DNA of 64,000 bases, taken from Saccopteryx bilineata (lineage: Eukaryota > Chordata > Mammalia > Chiroptera > Emballonuridae). The position numbers and the translations under genes were made by a program. Location: NCBI RefSeq assembly GCF_036850765.1, contig NC_089490.1, positions 131,344,522 through 131,408,521 on the forward strand, in the 5' to 3' direction. This document shows positions 54,511-64,000 of the stretch, piece after piece. Within the stretch, counting starts at the first letter, position 1. Every line of letters begins with the position of its first letter. The notes beneath the pieces were generated by a model that was not told where the DNA came from, did no database searches, and was given only the letters and a program-made list of their open reading frames with translations.

Positions 54511-56453
54511 ATTCTCACACAGGGCTCCTCAACACCCCTTCTTGGACCTTTCCTACCCAGGCCCTCCTGGAGTCCCCAGTGCTCCCGCTCTGGCAGAGAC
54601 TCGAAGGTGCAAGCTCACTGCCCTGCTCCAGGCAGCCAGTCTGCCCAGCTATACCAATCTCCCTGGGCTGGCACCCCTACCCTGGGACCCTGGAGGTGGT
54701 AGGGTGACCTAGAATCTCCCAGCACCCCTGTAGACACCTGCTGCAGACCTGTTTTCCTTCTTCCATCTCTCCCCAGTTTGCCCTTCTTCCAAGGGAAGGA
54801 CACTCTCCCACTCCAAAGTCCCCCTGAAAGGACCCCTGCCTGCCCCCCTGACTTATGCAACCCCCTCGTGGGGCAGGGAAATTTAGATTGCCCCTGGCCC
54901 TGGCCCTGGTCCTGAAGTCAGGCCAGACTGGTAGAAGCAGCATGCCCACCCCATCACGCCCACTGGCCTCAGATGGCAGGGCCATTGCTGCTGCCCTGGG
55001 ACAGCCCCTGACAATCCATGTGAGTTCTTTCATCCACAACCAGTATGTTATACCAAAGTGAAACAGCTTCCTCCTCTCCTGGCATTTGGGACCCCATGGG
55101 GGTTAGGTTCAGGCCTGCCAGAAGCAGACCACTCTTTTTAAGGAATATTTTCAGAAGAGGAAATATGGGCTGGTTTCTCCCTCAGCTGGTCTGTGATAGA
55201 GCTAAAGGACTCATATCCACATGTCTTTTTGGGTTGCTTTGGCTCTTCCTGCCCATCCTGCCACCCCATCACCCTTGCCCTTGGGTCCATCCTGTGGGTC
55301 CTCCTTAGTTTCTGCAGCTGACTACTGGTGGTTTGGAAGGAACTGCAATTGGCTTGTCCCTGGCGCAGGAATGAAATGAGACAGAGAGGAGAGCAGATTA
55401 TAGAACTGGCAAGCTGGCATGGCCAGACTGCAGGGAGTAAGGAGAAGCCCTGAGTCTCTACATGTGGATTCCAGATCCATCCAGACCCAGCACTGCTGGT
55501 CTGGGCTCCTTTGAGCCACATAAACATTCCTAGAAAATCCCAGGTAAACAGGACCAGGAGTTTTTGTGGGATATTGATATTCACCAGTGGATTCTGGATG
55601 GCCTGGGAAAAAAGCACATCTTGGCTCAGGGCATCAACTTCTCTATCTGGAAAAGGGGGAGATAAATTCTTAAACCAGTAGTTTGTACTGCAGGGGAGCC
55701 AGTGAGGTTAGGATGTCGCTTTGAATGTCCCCTGGGCACTGTGTGGAAGAAGTCAATGGAGTCCAGGAAGGCCATCGCCCATCTATAGGTGCTAGCAGAA
55801 TCACTAGCCACCCTGGTCCCCTGGTTGTAATTAGTTGATGCCTCACAGGATGATGACCATCTCTTCGTAGCCAAGCTACCTTGCAGGAGGAAGCTGGCTT
55901 AAATCAGGGCTGAGAGATGGTCTTTTGTGTTGGGAGACAGAGAACAATAGGGGGCCTGCTTCCTAGAAGTGTCTACCACCCACATGGATCTCTGACACTG
56001 AGTAGGGAGAGTTTTGTTCTGCCCACTTGCTGAAGGGAGAAAGTGAATGAAAAGACTGCTGAAGGTCATAAGGCACACAGGAAAGAAACCCCACAACCTC
56101 CCCGGGTTGGACCTTGTGTGGGGGCAGTGGAAGCAGGAGGCTCCCCAGAAGAGACTGAACTCCTTAGTAAAACATGAGAAGGCTCCCGGGGAGGGCCTGT
56201 GGGCAATATCAATGCACTTTTACCCTAGGCTGGGGTACAGGTCTGTATATGTATGTGCTTTGATGGGTGCAGGGGCCACAGGGGAACATGATCCAACTTC
56301 CTCATGCAGATTATAAATGCTGATTGTTCTGGGGGAAGCCCTGTACTGGGATCTGAAGGAATGTCAAAAGTGATCCCTGCTCTGCATCTAAAGACCCTCT
56401 CTGTATCATGAGACAAGAGCTAGAACCAATAGAGCACTCTGATCAGGCCTATG

Positions 56454-56550
56454 CCACATGCGAGGCCCTGTCCAAACACCATTTATATAGTATCTCATTT
56501 AATCCTCCAGACAATCTGGAGAAGCTGGGATTCTGGCATCATGCCTTTAC
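56454..56550. repeat. MIR-like relic
   Basis: ATATAGTATCTCATTTAATC and CCTCCAGACAATCTGGAGAA fit MIR 3' core. Confidence 0.5.
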
Positions 56551-57554
56551 CATCACATCCTGCTGCTTCCAGTGTGGAAGCATGAGACAGAATTATGTAT
56601 GGCGTGCTGTAGCAGGAGCACAGGAAAGGGCCCTGTGCATTTCTGGGGTGTTAGAGAAGGTGGAGCAGGGATGATGTATGGAGCATTCCAGGCAGCCAGA
56701 GCACTTGGACAGAGGCCCAGGAAGCAGGAGCAAGTGTGATGCATTCAGAGAAGCATGCCTTGTTCAATGGGCCTCATCCTACAAGCCTTCATGTTTTAAA
56801 GGCAGTCCACGGGGCACACACCATGGACACTCCCTGGTCACAGCAATCCATACTTGGAAGAAATTGGAGAGGCAGCAAACCCCACCCCCTGGCCCCTGGG
56901 AAAATCTGAAGTACATATGCTCTAGAAGCCAAATGGAGACAGTGGAAGGAAGGAGGTTAATTAGGAAAAATAACCCACCAAAACCAGGAAAAGATTGACC
57001 CCTTCCAAGGAGACTTTCAAGACCCTATTGGCATGACTCACTACACTTTTCTTCCACTTTTCTGAGCACCAGATGTGTTCGTGGGACTGCTTCTTTGGTA
57101 TCTTTCTCCCATACCAGCCTGTGAGTCCCATGAGGACAGGGCATGTGCCAGCTCACAGCTGAGTCCCAGACGAGTGTAGGGCATGTAGCAAATGCTCAGT
57201 AAATTCTTGGTTGGTTTTAGAAGCTGACAGCCCTCTCTACTCACTCACTTTTGAGAAAGACCTAGAGATTTTCCTCAGAAAGAGTTCCATCCGTCAGCCC
57301 TGGAGAGCCTCCAAAGAAAGGTCAGACCCATCTCACCCCTGCCCCAACCCAGAAAGCCTTGGCAGTAGGAACAACATCATCTTGGCCTTGAAGAGCCAAG
57401 AACCTTTGCAAGATGGTGCCTCTTTTATTCACCTGTCCCTGGAAGACTTATGAGGACTACATTATTTTCTTTGTCATTCTCAGGGACACTAGATATAAAG
57501 AAATGAGAGACTTGCTAGGAATGAACTTGTTTTGATGGCAGAAAGTAAGCTGGT

Positions 57555-57947
57555 AGCCCTGGCCAGTTGGCTCAGCAGTAGAGAGTTGGCCTGGCATGTG
57601 GAAGTCCCGGGTTTGATTCCTGGCCAGGGCACACAGGAGAAGTGCCCATCTGCTTCTCCACCCTTCCCCCTCTCCTTTCTCTCTGTCTCTCTCTTCCCCT
57701 CCCACAGCCAAGGCTCCATTGGAGCATAGTTGGCCCAGGTGCTGAGGATGGCTCCATGGCCTCCGCCTTAGGCGCTGGAATGGCTCCGGTTGCTACGGAT
57801 TGGCAGCCCAGATGAGTAGACCATTGCTCCCTGGTGGGCATGCCTGGTGGATCCTGGTTGGGCGCATACGGGAGTCTGTTTCTCTGCCTCCCTACTTCTC
57901 ACTTCAGAAAAATACAAAATAATAAGAATAATAAATAATAATAAAAA
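57555..57947 (+). mobile_element. SINE A/A2 copy
   Basis: AGCCCTGGCCAGTTGGCTCA head; duplication AGAAAGTAAGCTGGT at 57540-57554 and 57948-57962; fewer CpGs than young A copies. Confidence 0.93.
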
Positions 57948-58048
57948 AGAAAGTAAGCTGGTGATGATACAGGATAGCAAACATTTTTAATTTTTTTTTA
58001 TGTCAGAAGGGAGTCTACAGGTTGTAATGGTCCGCCCTTCAGATTTTT

Positions 58049-58456
58049 TTTTTTTAATTTTTTATTTTTTTGTATTTTTCTGAAGCTGGAAACGGGGAGA
58101 GACAGTCAGACAGACTCCCGCATGCGCCCAACCGGGATCCACCAGGCACGCCCACCAGAAGGCGACACTCTGCCCACCAGGGGGCAATGCTCTGCCCCTC
58201 CGGGGCGTCACTCTGTTGCGACCAGAGCCACTCTAGCGCCTGGGTCAGTGGCCAAGGAGCCATCCCCAGCGCCCGGGCCATCTTTGCTCCAATGGAGCTT
58301 CGGCTGCAGGAGGGGAAGAGAGAGACAGAGAGGAAGGAGAGAGGAAGGGGTGGAGAAGCAGATGGGCGCTTCTCCTGTGTGCCCTGGCCGGGAGTCGAAC
58401 CCGGGACCTCTGCACGCCAGGCCGATGCTCTACCACTGAGCCAACTGGCCAGGGCC
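58049..58456 (-). mobile_element. SINE family A
   Basis: Head at 58456, flanked by CGCCCTTCAGATTTT on both sides; CpG-rich. Confidence 0.94.
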
Positions 58457-58745
58457 CGCCCTTCAGATTTTAGCCTGAAGGTAATTCCTGCTACCACAGT
58501 TAGCATCAATAATGATGATTATAGTATTACTGAGTTTAATGTTTAAACAAGGTCACCACATAAGGGTTGGGCCTACTGACGAGGGGAGGTTTGTTTGTTG
58601 ATTCCACAAAGATTGGGTACCTGATGGCATACTAGATACTGGGATCCAGTAGTGGGCTGGACAACCCCTGCCCCCATGGAACTGTCTTCCCAAAACGGAA
58701 TAAATATTATGGGCCAGCTACTGTTCCAATCACTTGAGAGGTTTT

Positions 58746-59192
58746 TTTTGTTTTGTTTTGTTTTTTTTCTTTTTTTTTTTTGCATTTTTCTGAAGCTGGA
58801 AACAGGGAGAGACAGTCAGACAGACTCCCGCATGCGCCCGACCGGGATCCACCCGGCACTCCCACCATGGGGCGACGCTCTGCCCACCAGGGGGCGATGC
58901 TCTGCCCATCCTGGGCGTCGCCATGTTGCGACCATCCTGGGGGTCGCCATGTTGCGACCAGAGCCACTCTAGCGCCTGGGGCAGAGGCCACAGAGCCATC
59001 CCCAGCGCCCGGGCCATCTTTGCTCCAATGGAGCCTTGGCTGCGGGAGGGGAAGAGAGAGACAGAGAGGAAAGCGCGGCGGAGGGGTGGAGAAGCAAATG
59101 GGCGCTTCTCCTATGTGCCCTGGCCGGGAATCGAACCCGGGTCCTCCGCACGCTAGGCCGACGCTCTACCGCTGAGCCAACCGGCCAGGACT
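58746..59192 (-). mobile_element. SINE family A with internal duplication
   Basis: Flanked by TCACTTGAGAGGTTTT (58730-58745 and 59193-59208). A GTCGCCATGTTGCGACC unit is doubled at 58917-58960, and the CTCTGCCCACC part is also extended, making it about 50 bp longer than other A copies. Confidence 0.94.
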
Positions 59193-59199
59193 TCACTTG

Positions 59200-59370
59200 A
59201 GAGGTTTTCACTTAGTTATTCTAACCAAAACCTGTGAGATAGATGCTATCATTAGATCTGTTTCCAGAAGAAGAAATGGAGGCAAAGTGCATCATACCCA
59301 AGATCACAGGTAGAAAGTGGTAGAGGAAGGATTTGAAACCAGGTTGCTGGCTCTGAAGTCCTCATGGGAA
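59200..59370. repeat. MIR-like relic
   Basis: AGATAGATGCTATCATTAGA, GGAGGCAAAGTGCATCATAC, GATCACAGGTAGAAAGTGG pattern of MIR. Confidence 0.6.
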
Positions 59371-60050
59371 GCCAGGAGATCTGGGATCAGTTAACCACAC
59401 ACACAGCCATGATACATGGATCTGGAAACATTCAGAGTAATATGGAGGAGCAGCTAGAACCTGGGGACTAGAAGAAGGCAGGCAGTGACCTCTGCATTTC
59501 AGCTGCTGTCATTGTTACCCAAGGGGCAGCTGGCCCATCCATTGCCTACTTCTTGGCCAAGGAAAAGGACCGATGATACCAAAACATTTTCCCCAGACTT
59601 GAAGTCCAATAGGACCATGGTGGTGTGCTGGGCAAATGGGGTCAGCTGGCATCTTCAGATTCAGAAATGATTCTGTGTCCCCATAATCATTACAGGTAAG
59701 GGATCAGAAGCCAGGGGGAGGGGAAGACAGCCAAAATTGAAAGAAACTTGGGGCCTTTATTTCTACCTCTGAAAATGCCAAGCTCTGAAAGATGGCACAT
59801 ATACACTCACTTGCTCTCCCTGTTGAAAAATAATGACTGCTATTTACTGAGTGCCCACTATACTCGGGACTTCACGGATATTTCTAGAGTAAGAGAATGC
59901 AAAGAGAGCAGCAGCACAGCAGACCAAGGTAGGGAAAAATCTCAGGAGTCAGAAATCCAAGTCTGAATTTTTCTTTCCCTGAGGACCCTTTGAGTGACCT
60001 TCTGTTCAAGGTGACAACTTTCCTGTTAGAGCTGTCCTTTAATTTTTTGT
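59371..60050. other. Unique-looking intronic DNA
   Basis: No exon or named repeat. A short relic (ATTTACTGAGTGCCCACTAT) at 59842-59862. Confidence 0.5.
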
Positions 60051-60570
60051 CTGCACTGATATAGAATCGCTTGTTTTATCTTTAAAATGACTATTTTTTT
60101 AGAACAGTTTTAGGTATGTGGAAAAATTGAGAAGATAGTACAGAGTTCCTGCAGGTGCCACACCCAGTTCCCCTATTAGTAACATCCTGGGTTAGCCTGG
60201 TATCTTTGTTATAATTAATGGACCAACATTGATACATTATCATTAACTACAGCCCATACATTATTAAGATATTCTTAGTTTTCTCCTGATATCCTTTTTC
60301 TGTTCCAAGACCCGATACTGAATCCCACATGATATTTCATCATCGCATCTGCTTAGGCTCCTCTTAGCTAAAACAGTTTCTCAGACTTTCCTTGTCTTTG
60401 ATGACCCTGACAGTTTTGAGAAGGACTGATCAGGAATTTTCTAAAATATCCCCTGATCTGGCTTGTCACTTGTTTTTCTCATAGTTAGACTGCAGTAATG
60501 TATTTTGGGGAGAGATCCACAGGGGTGAAAAGCCCTTCTCATATCATATCAAGGGCAGGTGATACTGTTG
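60050..60570 (-). mobile_element. Old L1 3' region, antisense
   Basis: TTTAGAACAGTTTTAGGTAT, GTTCCCCTATTAGTAACATC, TGGACCAACATTGATACATT are typical of ancient L1 3'UTRs on the minus strand. Confidence 0.65.
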
Positions 60571-61375
60571 ATGTTGACCTTGACCACCTAGCTGAGCAGC
60601 ACAGAAATTTTTGTCTTCATTTATTGAGCGCCTAACTAAATGCCAGATGCTGCATTATTGGCTTGGAATAGAAAATTAAGAACTCAGGATGTTCCTGATC
60701 CAGTAGGGCGGGCAGGCATATATAGAAGTAATTGCTATAGAGTATGTCTTGGGCTGGGGTGTAGGGCTTAAATTAAGTATTTTCAGGGAAAGAGAAGAGA
60801 GCCAGGGCACTAGAGGCAGGGTGTCGACAAGGAAGATTTCACAGAAGAAAACTCAAACTGAGTCTTGGAAAATGCCTTTCCAGTCAGAGGAAACAGCATG
60901 TGCAAAGACAGGCAGGAAGAAGGAGGTGTTCGTGGCAGGCTGAGTGTGGAAGGACGGGAGGCAGGAGGCAGGAGGCAGGTCTGTGTGCACCATGCAAATA
61001 GGTGTGGGCTCCACATCACAGTAGGGAGTGGCTAAACGGTTTGGAACAAGCACTAGGAGGGTAGTATCAGGCCTTGCCCGAGCCAGTGGATGGCAGCATG
61101 GATCAAGGTAGGCCCACCTGCAGCACATGGAGGGGCTGGCTTTAGTCAAGAGAGTTGATTGGAAAAACTTCTCCACACTGGGGGGGGGGGGGGGACAGGA
61201 GGATTTTTCTGAAATGCAAGCCCAGTCAGGTTACTGCCTTGGCCCACAAGGCCTTGTGTGGTTCTGGACCCAGCAGAACTGCCCAGTCATTTCTGGAGTT
61301 GCACTTACCTCTCCCCACTGCTTCTGCATCGAGTTCCTCTGCTAGCCCACCACATCCCTTACCTTCTCTTAACTG
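60571..61375. other. Unique-looking intronic DNA
   Basis: Relic text ATTTATTGAGCGCCTAACTA at 60620; a G15-type run at 61181-61195; GGCAGGAGGCAGGAGGCAGG short tandem at 60960-60980. Confidence 0.5.
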
Positions 61376-61377
61376 AG

Positions 61378-61975
61378 GTGTTATTCACATAACATAAAAT
61401 TCACTCTTTTAAAGTGAAAAGTTCAGTGGATCTTAGTATAGTCACGAAGTGTGCAGCAGCCACACTGCCTGATTTCAGCACACTCCATCACCCCAAACAG
61501 AAACCCATAAGCATCCTCTCCCCCTGTGCATCCCACCCCCAGGCCTCAGTTCCCAGCAACCACTTACTGACTTTCTGCCTCTGGACACTTACCTATTCTG
61601 CACGCTTCATATAAGTGGAGTCACGTCACTGGTGGTCTTTGGTATCTGGCTTCTTTCAGTCTGCACCATGTTTTAGAGGGTCCTCCATGTTGCAGCACAT
61701 CAGAATTCCCTTCCTTTTAATAGCTGAATAATATTTCATTATATGGGTGGACCACATTTTGTATATCCATTCATTCATTGGTGGACACTTGGGTTGTTTC
61801 CACTTGTTGGCTATTGTGAATAATGCTTTTATGAACAGTCACATACAAGTTTCCATGTGGGTGTGTGTCTTGTTCTCTTGGGTAGACACCTAGGGGTAGA
61901 ATTCCTGAGTCATGTGGTAACTCTTGTTGAACTTTTTGAGGAACTGCCAAACTGTTTTCCATCTACCATATCTTT
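61378..61975 (-). mobile_element. Old L1 3' end, antisense
   Basis: Minus strand reads as L1 ORF2 end and 3'UTR: GAGGTGTTATTCACATAACA, GGTGGACACTTGGGTTGTTT, TTGTTGAACTTTTTGAGGAA on the plus strand are the standard antisense signatures. Confidence 0.82.
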
Positions 61976-63206
61976 TATTCCAAGCGTTTGTCTCCATCTG
62001 TAGTAGAAAATTTGGATGACTGTTTCTTAGTCTCTTCCCCTGTATACTCTGAGTAGGTAGGGGCTATGTCTCTTTGCCCACCAGCCTTCAGCCCTCAGCA
62101 TAGTACCTAACACCTGGTAGGCATCCAGTAAATATTGGTGGGTGTGGAGATAAGTTAAATTCCTCAAATATTTTTCAACTCAAGTTGTACCAGGTTCAGT
62201 GGGGAGCACTGTAGTAGCAGGGAGCCAAACAGTGATGATCCCTACCCTGGCCAGGGGTCTGATGGAGATGTTCAGGGGTCAGTTGGTGACCTTGGATGGT
62301 GCTCAGGAAAAAGGAAAAGCTAGAAACAAGTGTCGTAAATCACTGACATATATTCATTCATGTAAGTCATGGGAGTGAAATCACCAAGGGCATGAAGGCG
62401 CAAGGGCCAAGGCAAAGCCTACAGAAGAACAGGTACCATATGGGAGGCTGAGAAGCCCTAGGAGAGAAGCAGGAGACCCAGGAGCCCAGCCTCTTGAAAA
62501 CTATGTGGGAGAGGACTTCAAGAAGGAGGAGTCATGACTGACAGCAGCTAAACACTCCTGAGAGGGAGGAGGTGGGGGATGTCTGGCATCTGGACTTTTC
62601 TGCCCCCATACTCCTTGCCCCAGCTTATCAACAGAGTCTCTTCCCACCCTTCTTTCTTGGTTCAGTTTCCTAAGCCAAGGGCCACCCTATGAGGTGAGGT
62701 GGATAGTGGTGCCAGCAAGAGAGGGTTAGGTGGCTCACTGCCTAATTTGCAGGAACCAGGATCACCCTTCAGGTAGCGGGGGTAGAGCAGAGGCAAAGAA
62801 CATTGAAATTGGGGACATTCAGTGGCTAGGACCTCAGATTAGAGGGAGCCTGTGTGTGGGTTGTAGAGGCATGGCCCCTTGGCCCTAGAGGGATCCTGCC
62901 TTGTCTCTGCATCTCTGTGCCCATCCAGCAAGGGTGGAATGGCTACATGCCCTGTGCAGTTGTGTTCTCTTCACCTCATTCCACTCCATTTTCCATGGCG
63001 AGAACAGCAACTGGCCTTCAGTGCCACGGAAGGAATGGTTGAGCCAGTAAGAGTTATGGCACTCTTCAGAGGGAGGCAGGGCTGCCCATAAAGTTAGGAC
63101 AGCAGCAAGCCAGTGTCCATCCCAATCTAGTCAGTTCCAAAGGTAGGAAGGTCTTGTCGAGTGCAGGAAGTACGCATGTGCATGTGCATGCAAGACTATG
63201 TATGGG
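61976..63206. other. Unique-looking intronic DNA
   Basis: No exon supported. A MIR-like relic (AGCATAGTACCTAACACCTG, GGCATCCAGTAAATATTGGT) at 62095-62140. Confidence 0.5.
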
Positions 63207-63583
63207 GCCTGACCAGGCGGTGGTGCAGTGGATAGAGCATCAACCTGGGACTCTGAAGACCCAGGATCAAAACCCCAAGGTCACTGGCTTGAGCGCAGGC
63301 TCATCCAGCTTGAGCATCAGATCACCAGAAGCGTGAGCATGGAATCATAGACATGACCTCATGGTCGCTGGCTTGAGCCCAAAGGTCCCTGGCTTGAAAC
63401 CCAAGATCACTGGCTTTAGCAAGGGGTCACTGGCTCAGCTGAAGCCCCCCAGTGAAAGCACATATGAGAAAGTAATCAATGAACAACTAAGGTGCTGCAA
63501 CTACGAGTTGATGCTTCTAATCCCTCTCCCTTCCCTTCTCTCTCACTTTCTCTCTCTCTCATGCACACACACGCTAAAAGAAA
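63207..63583 (+). mobile_element. SINE family B, long form
   Basis: GCCTGACCAGGCGGTGGTGC head, CATGACCTCATGGTCGCTGG spacer and repeats, CT-rich tail. Confidence 0.9.
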
Positions 63584-63589
63584 AAAAGA

Positions 63590-63765
63590 GTGTGCGTGGG
63601 TGTGTATGGATGTGAGATAGCATGTGTTTGTGAATGTGAATACATATGAGTATGTGTCTGCCTGTGTATCTGAGTATATGAGTTGTGTATGAGTGTGAGA
63701 GTGTGTATGAGTGTTATCTGCCTGTATGAGTGTGTGTGTGTGTGTGTGTGCGTGCACGCGCGCAT
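63590..63765. repeat. (TG)n-rich microsatellite region
   Basis: Degenerate TG/TA-rich tract ending in a pure GTGTGTGTGTGTGTGTGT run and GCGTGCACGCGCGC at 63730-63765. Confidence 0.9.
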
Positions 63766-64000
63766 TCAGGAGATGACTTCCAGTGCAAAGCAGTGTTTAG
63801 AGAGTCTGGGGATGAGTCAAGACAAAGTTCCTGAAGGATCAGAAGTTTCTGCCTTTCAGACTGCAAATTTCAGCCTTGTGCATTGAGTCAATTTTATTTC
63901 CTGAATGAAAGACACATTACTATATGGTGAATTGCTGAACACACTCTACTTGTGGATGGCTCCTGGTTTTGTTTCATTTTTTTAATCAGAAACTCAGACC
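63766..64000. other. Non-coding DNA to window end
   Basis: Nothing recognised. Confidence 0.5.

Larger units (their letters stand above)
53490..57554 (+). other. Presumed first intron, unique sequence
   Basis: C-rich just after the CpG island (many proline-rich shadow frames without motifs), a (CA)n tract at 54475-54510, and a MIR-like relic at 56455-56530. No exon with acceptor, coding phase and donor found. Confidence 0.5.

Noticed and set aside
54163..54712. Histidine/threonine-rich frames near 54.5 kb
   Set aside because: Products of the (CA)n microsatellite read in three frames.

Overview
This is vertebrate (mammalian) genomic DNA, very probably from a bat. It carries many tRNA-derived SINEs of the bat VES kind plus two longer tRNA-headed SINE families, together with L1 LINEs, ERV/MaLR LTRs, MIR-type relics and several DNA transposons. 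The two long SINE families make me think of a rhinolophoid (horseshoe or leaf-nosed) bat rather than a vesper bat, but that is inference. SINE labels used here: A, about 390 bp, CpG-rich, head GGCCCTGGCCGGTTGGCTC; B, 310-400 bp, head GCCTGACCAGGCGGTGGCGC, body built of variable repeats of the GGTCGCTGGCTTGAGC type; C, about 190 bp, with a B-like head and a short body; D, the classic VES-like form, about 190 bp, head CCCTGGCTGGTTAGCTCAG; A2, older diverged A-like copies.

One cellular gene can be read completely: a seven-exon type II C-type lectin of the CD209/DC-SIGN family on the minus strand (coding exons 19144 down to 16454). All splice sites are GT-AG, it encodes about 239 residues, and it has a TATA box, a possible PU.1/ETS site and an AATAAA signal. 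It has a transmembrane segment, one short neck unit with no tandem neck repeats, and a lectin domain with EPN and WND calcium/sugar ligands. A CpG island at about 53.2-53.6 kb holds a plus-strand promoter and first exon with a good donor at 53489/53490. In human 19p13.2, CD209 (minus) is followed by EVI5L (plus), so this is tentatively the EVI5L promoter and the rest of the window its first intron.

Layout: 0-3.5 kb L1 ORF2 and 3' end; 3.5-9 kb SINEs, L1 tails and an old repeat split by a young L1; 9-12.9 kb an antisense L1 keeping 5'UTR, ORF1 and endonuclease start but lacking reverse transcriptase; 13-16 kb SINEs; 16.2-19.3 kb the lectin gene; 19.7-25.9 kb one L1 broken up by SINEs and two DNA elements; 28-33 kb a decayed antisense class I ERV carrying a long-TIR mariner-like element, and a 5S rRNA fragment inside a SINE; 33.9-35.3 kb a Tigger2-like element and a second young L1; 35.5-42 kb LTRs, one interrupted by a 2.9 kb hAT transposon with almost complete but frameshifted transposase and perfect 8-bp target duplication; 43-48 kb L1 pieces and SINEs; 50.6-51.3 kb an RPL10 processed pseudogene; 53.2 kb CpG island; then mostly unique intronic DNA with A SINEs at 57.5-59.2 kb and old L1 at 60-62 kb.

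The most interesting items are the hAT element and the 38-bp duplication that wrecks its catalytic core, the neck-less CD209-like lectin, the A/B chimeric SINE, the variable-repeat body of SINE B, and the 5S rRNA retro-insertion. No prokaryotic features, CRISPR arrays or intact viral genes are present. Coordinates of old repeats are approximate to about 10-20 bp; those with named target-site duplications (TSDs) are tighter.
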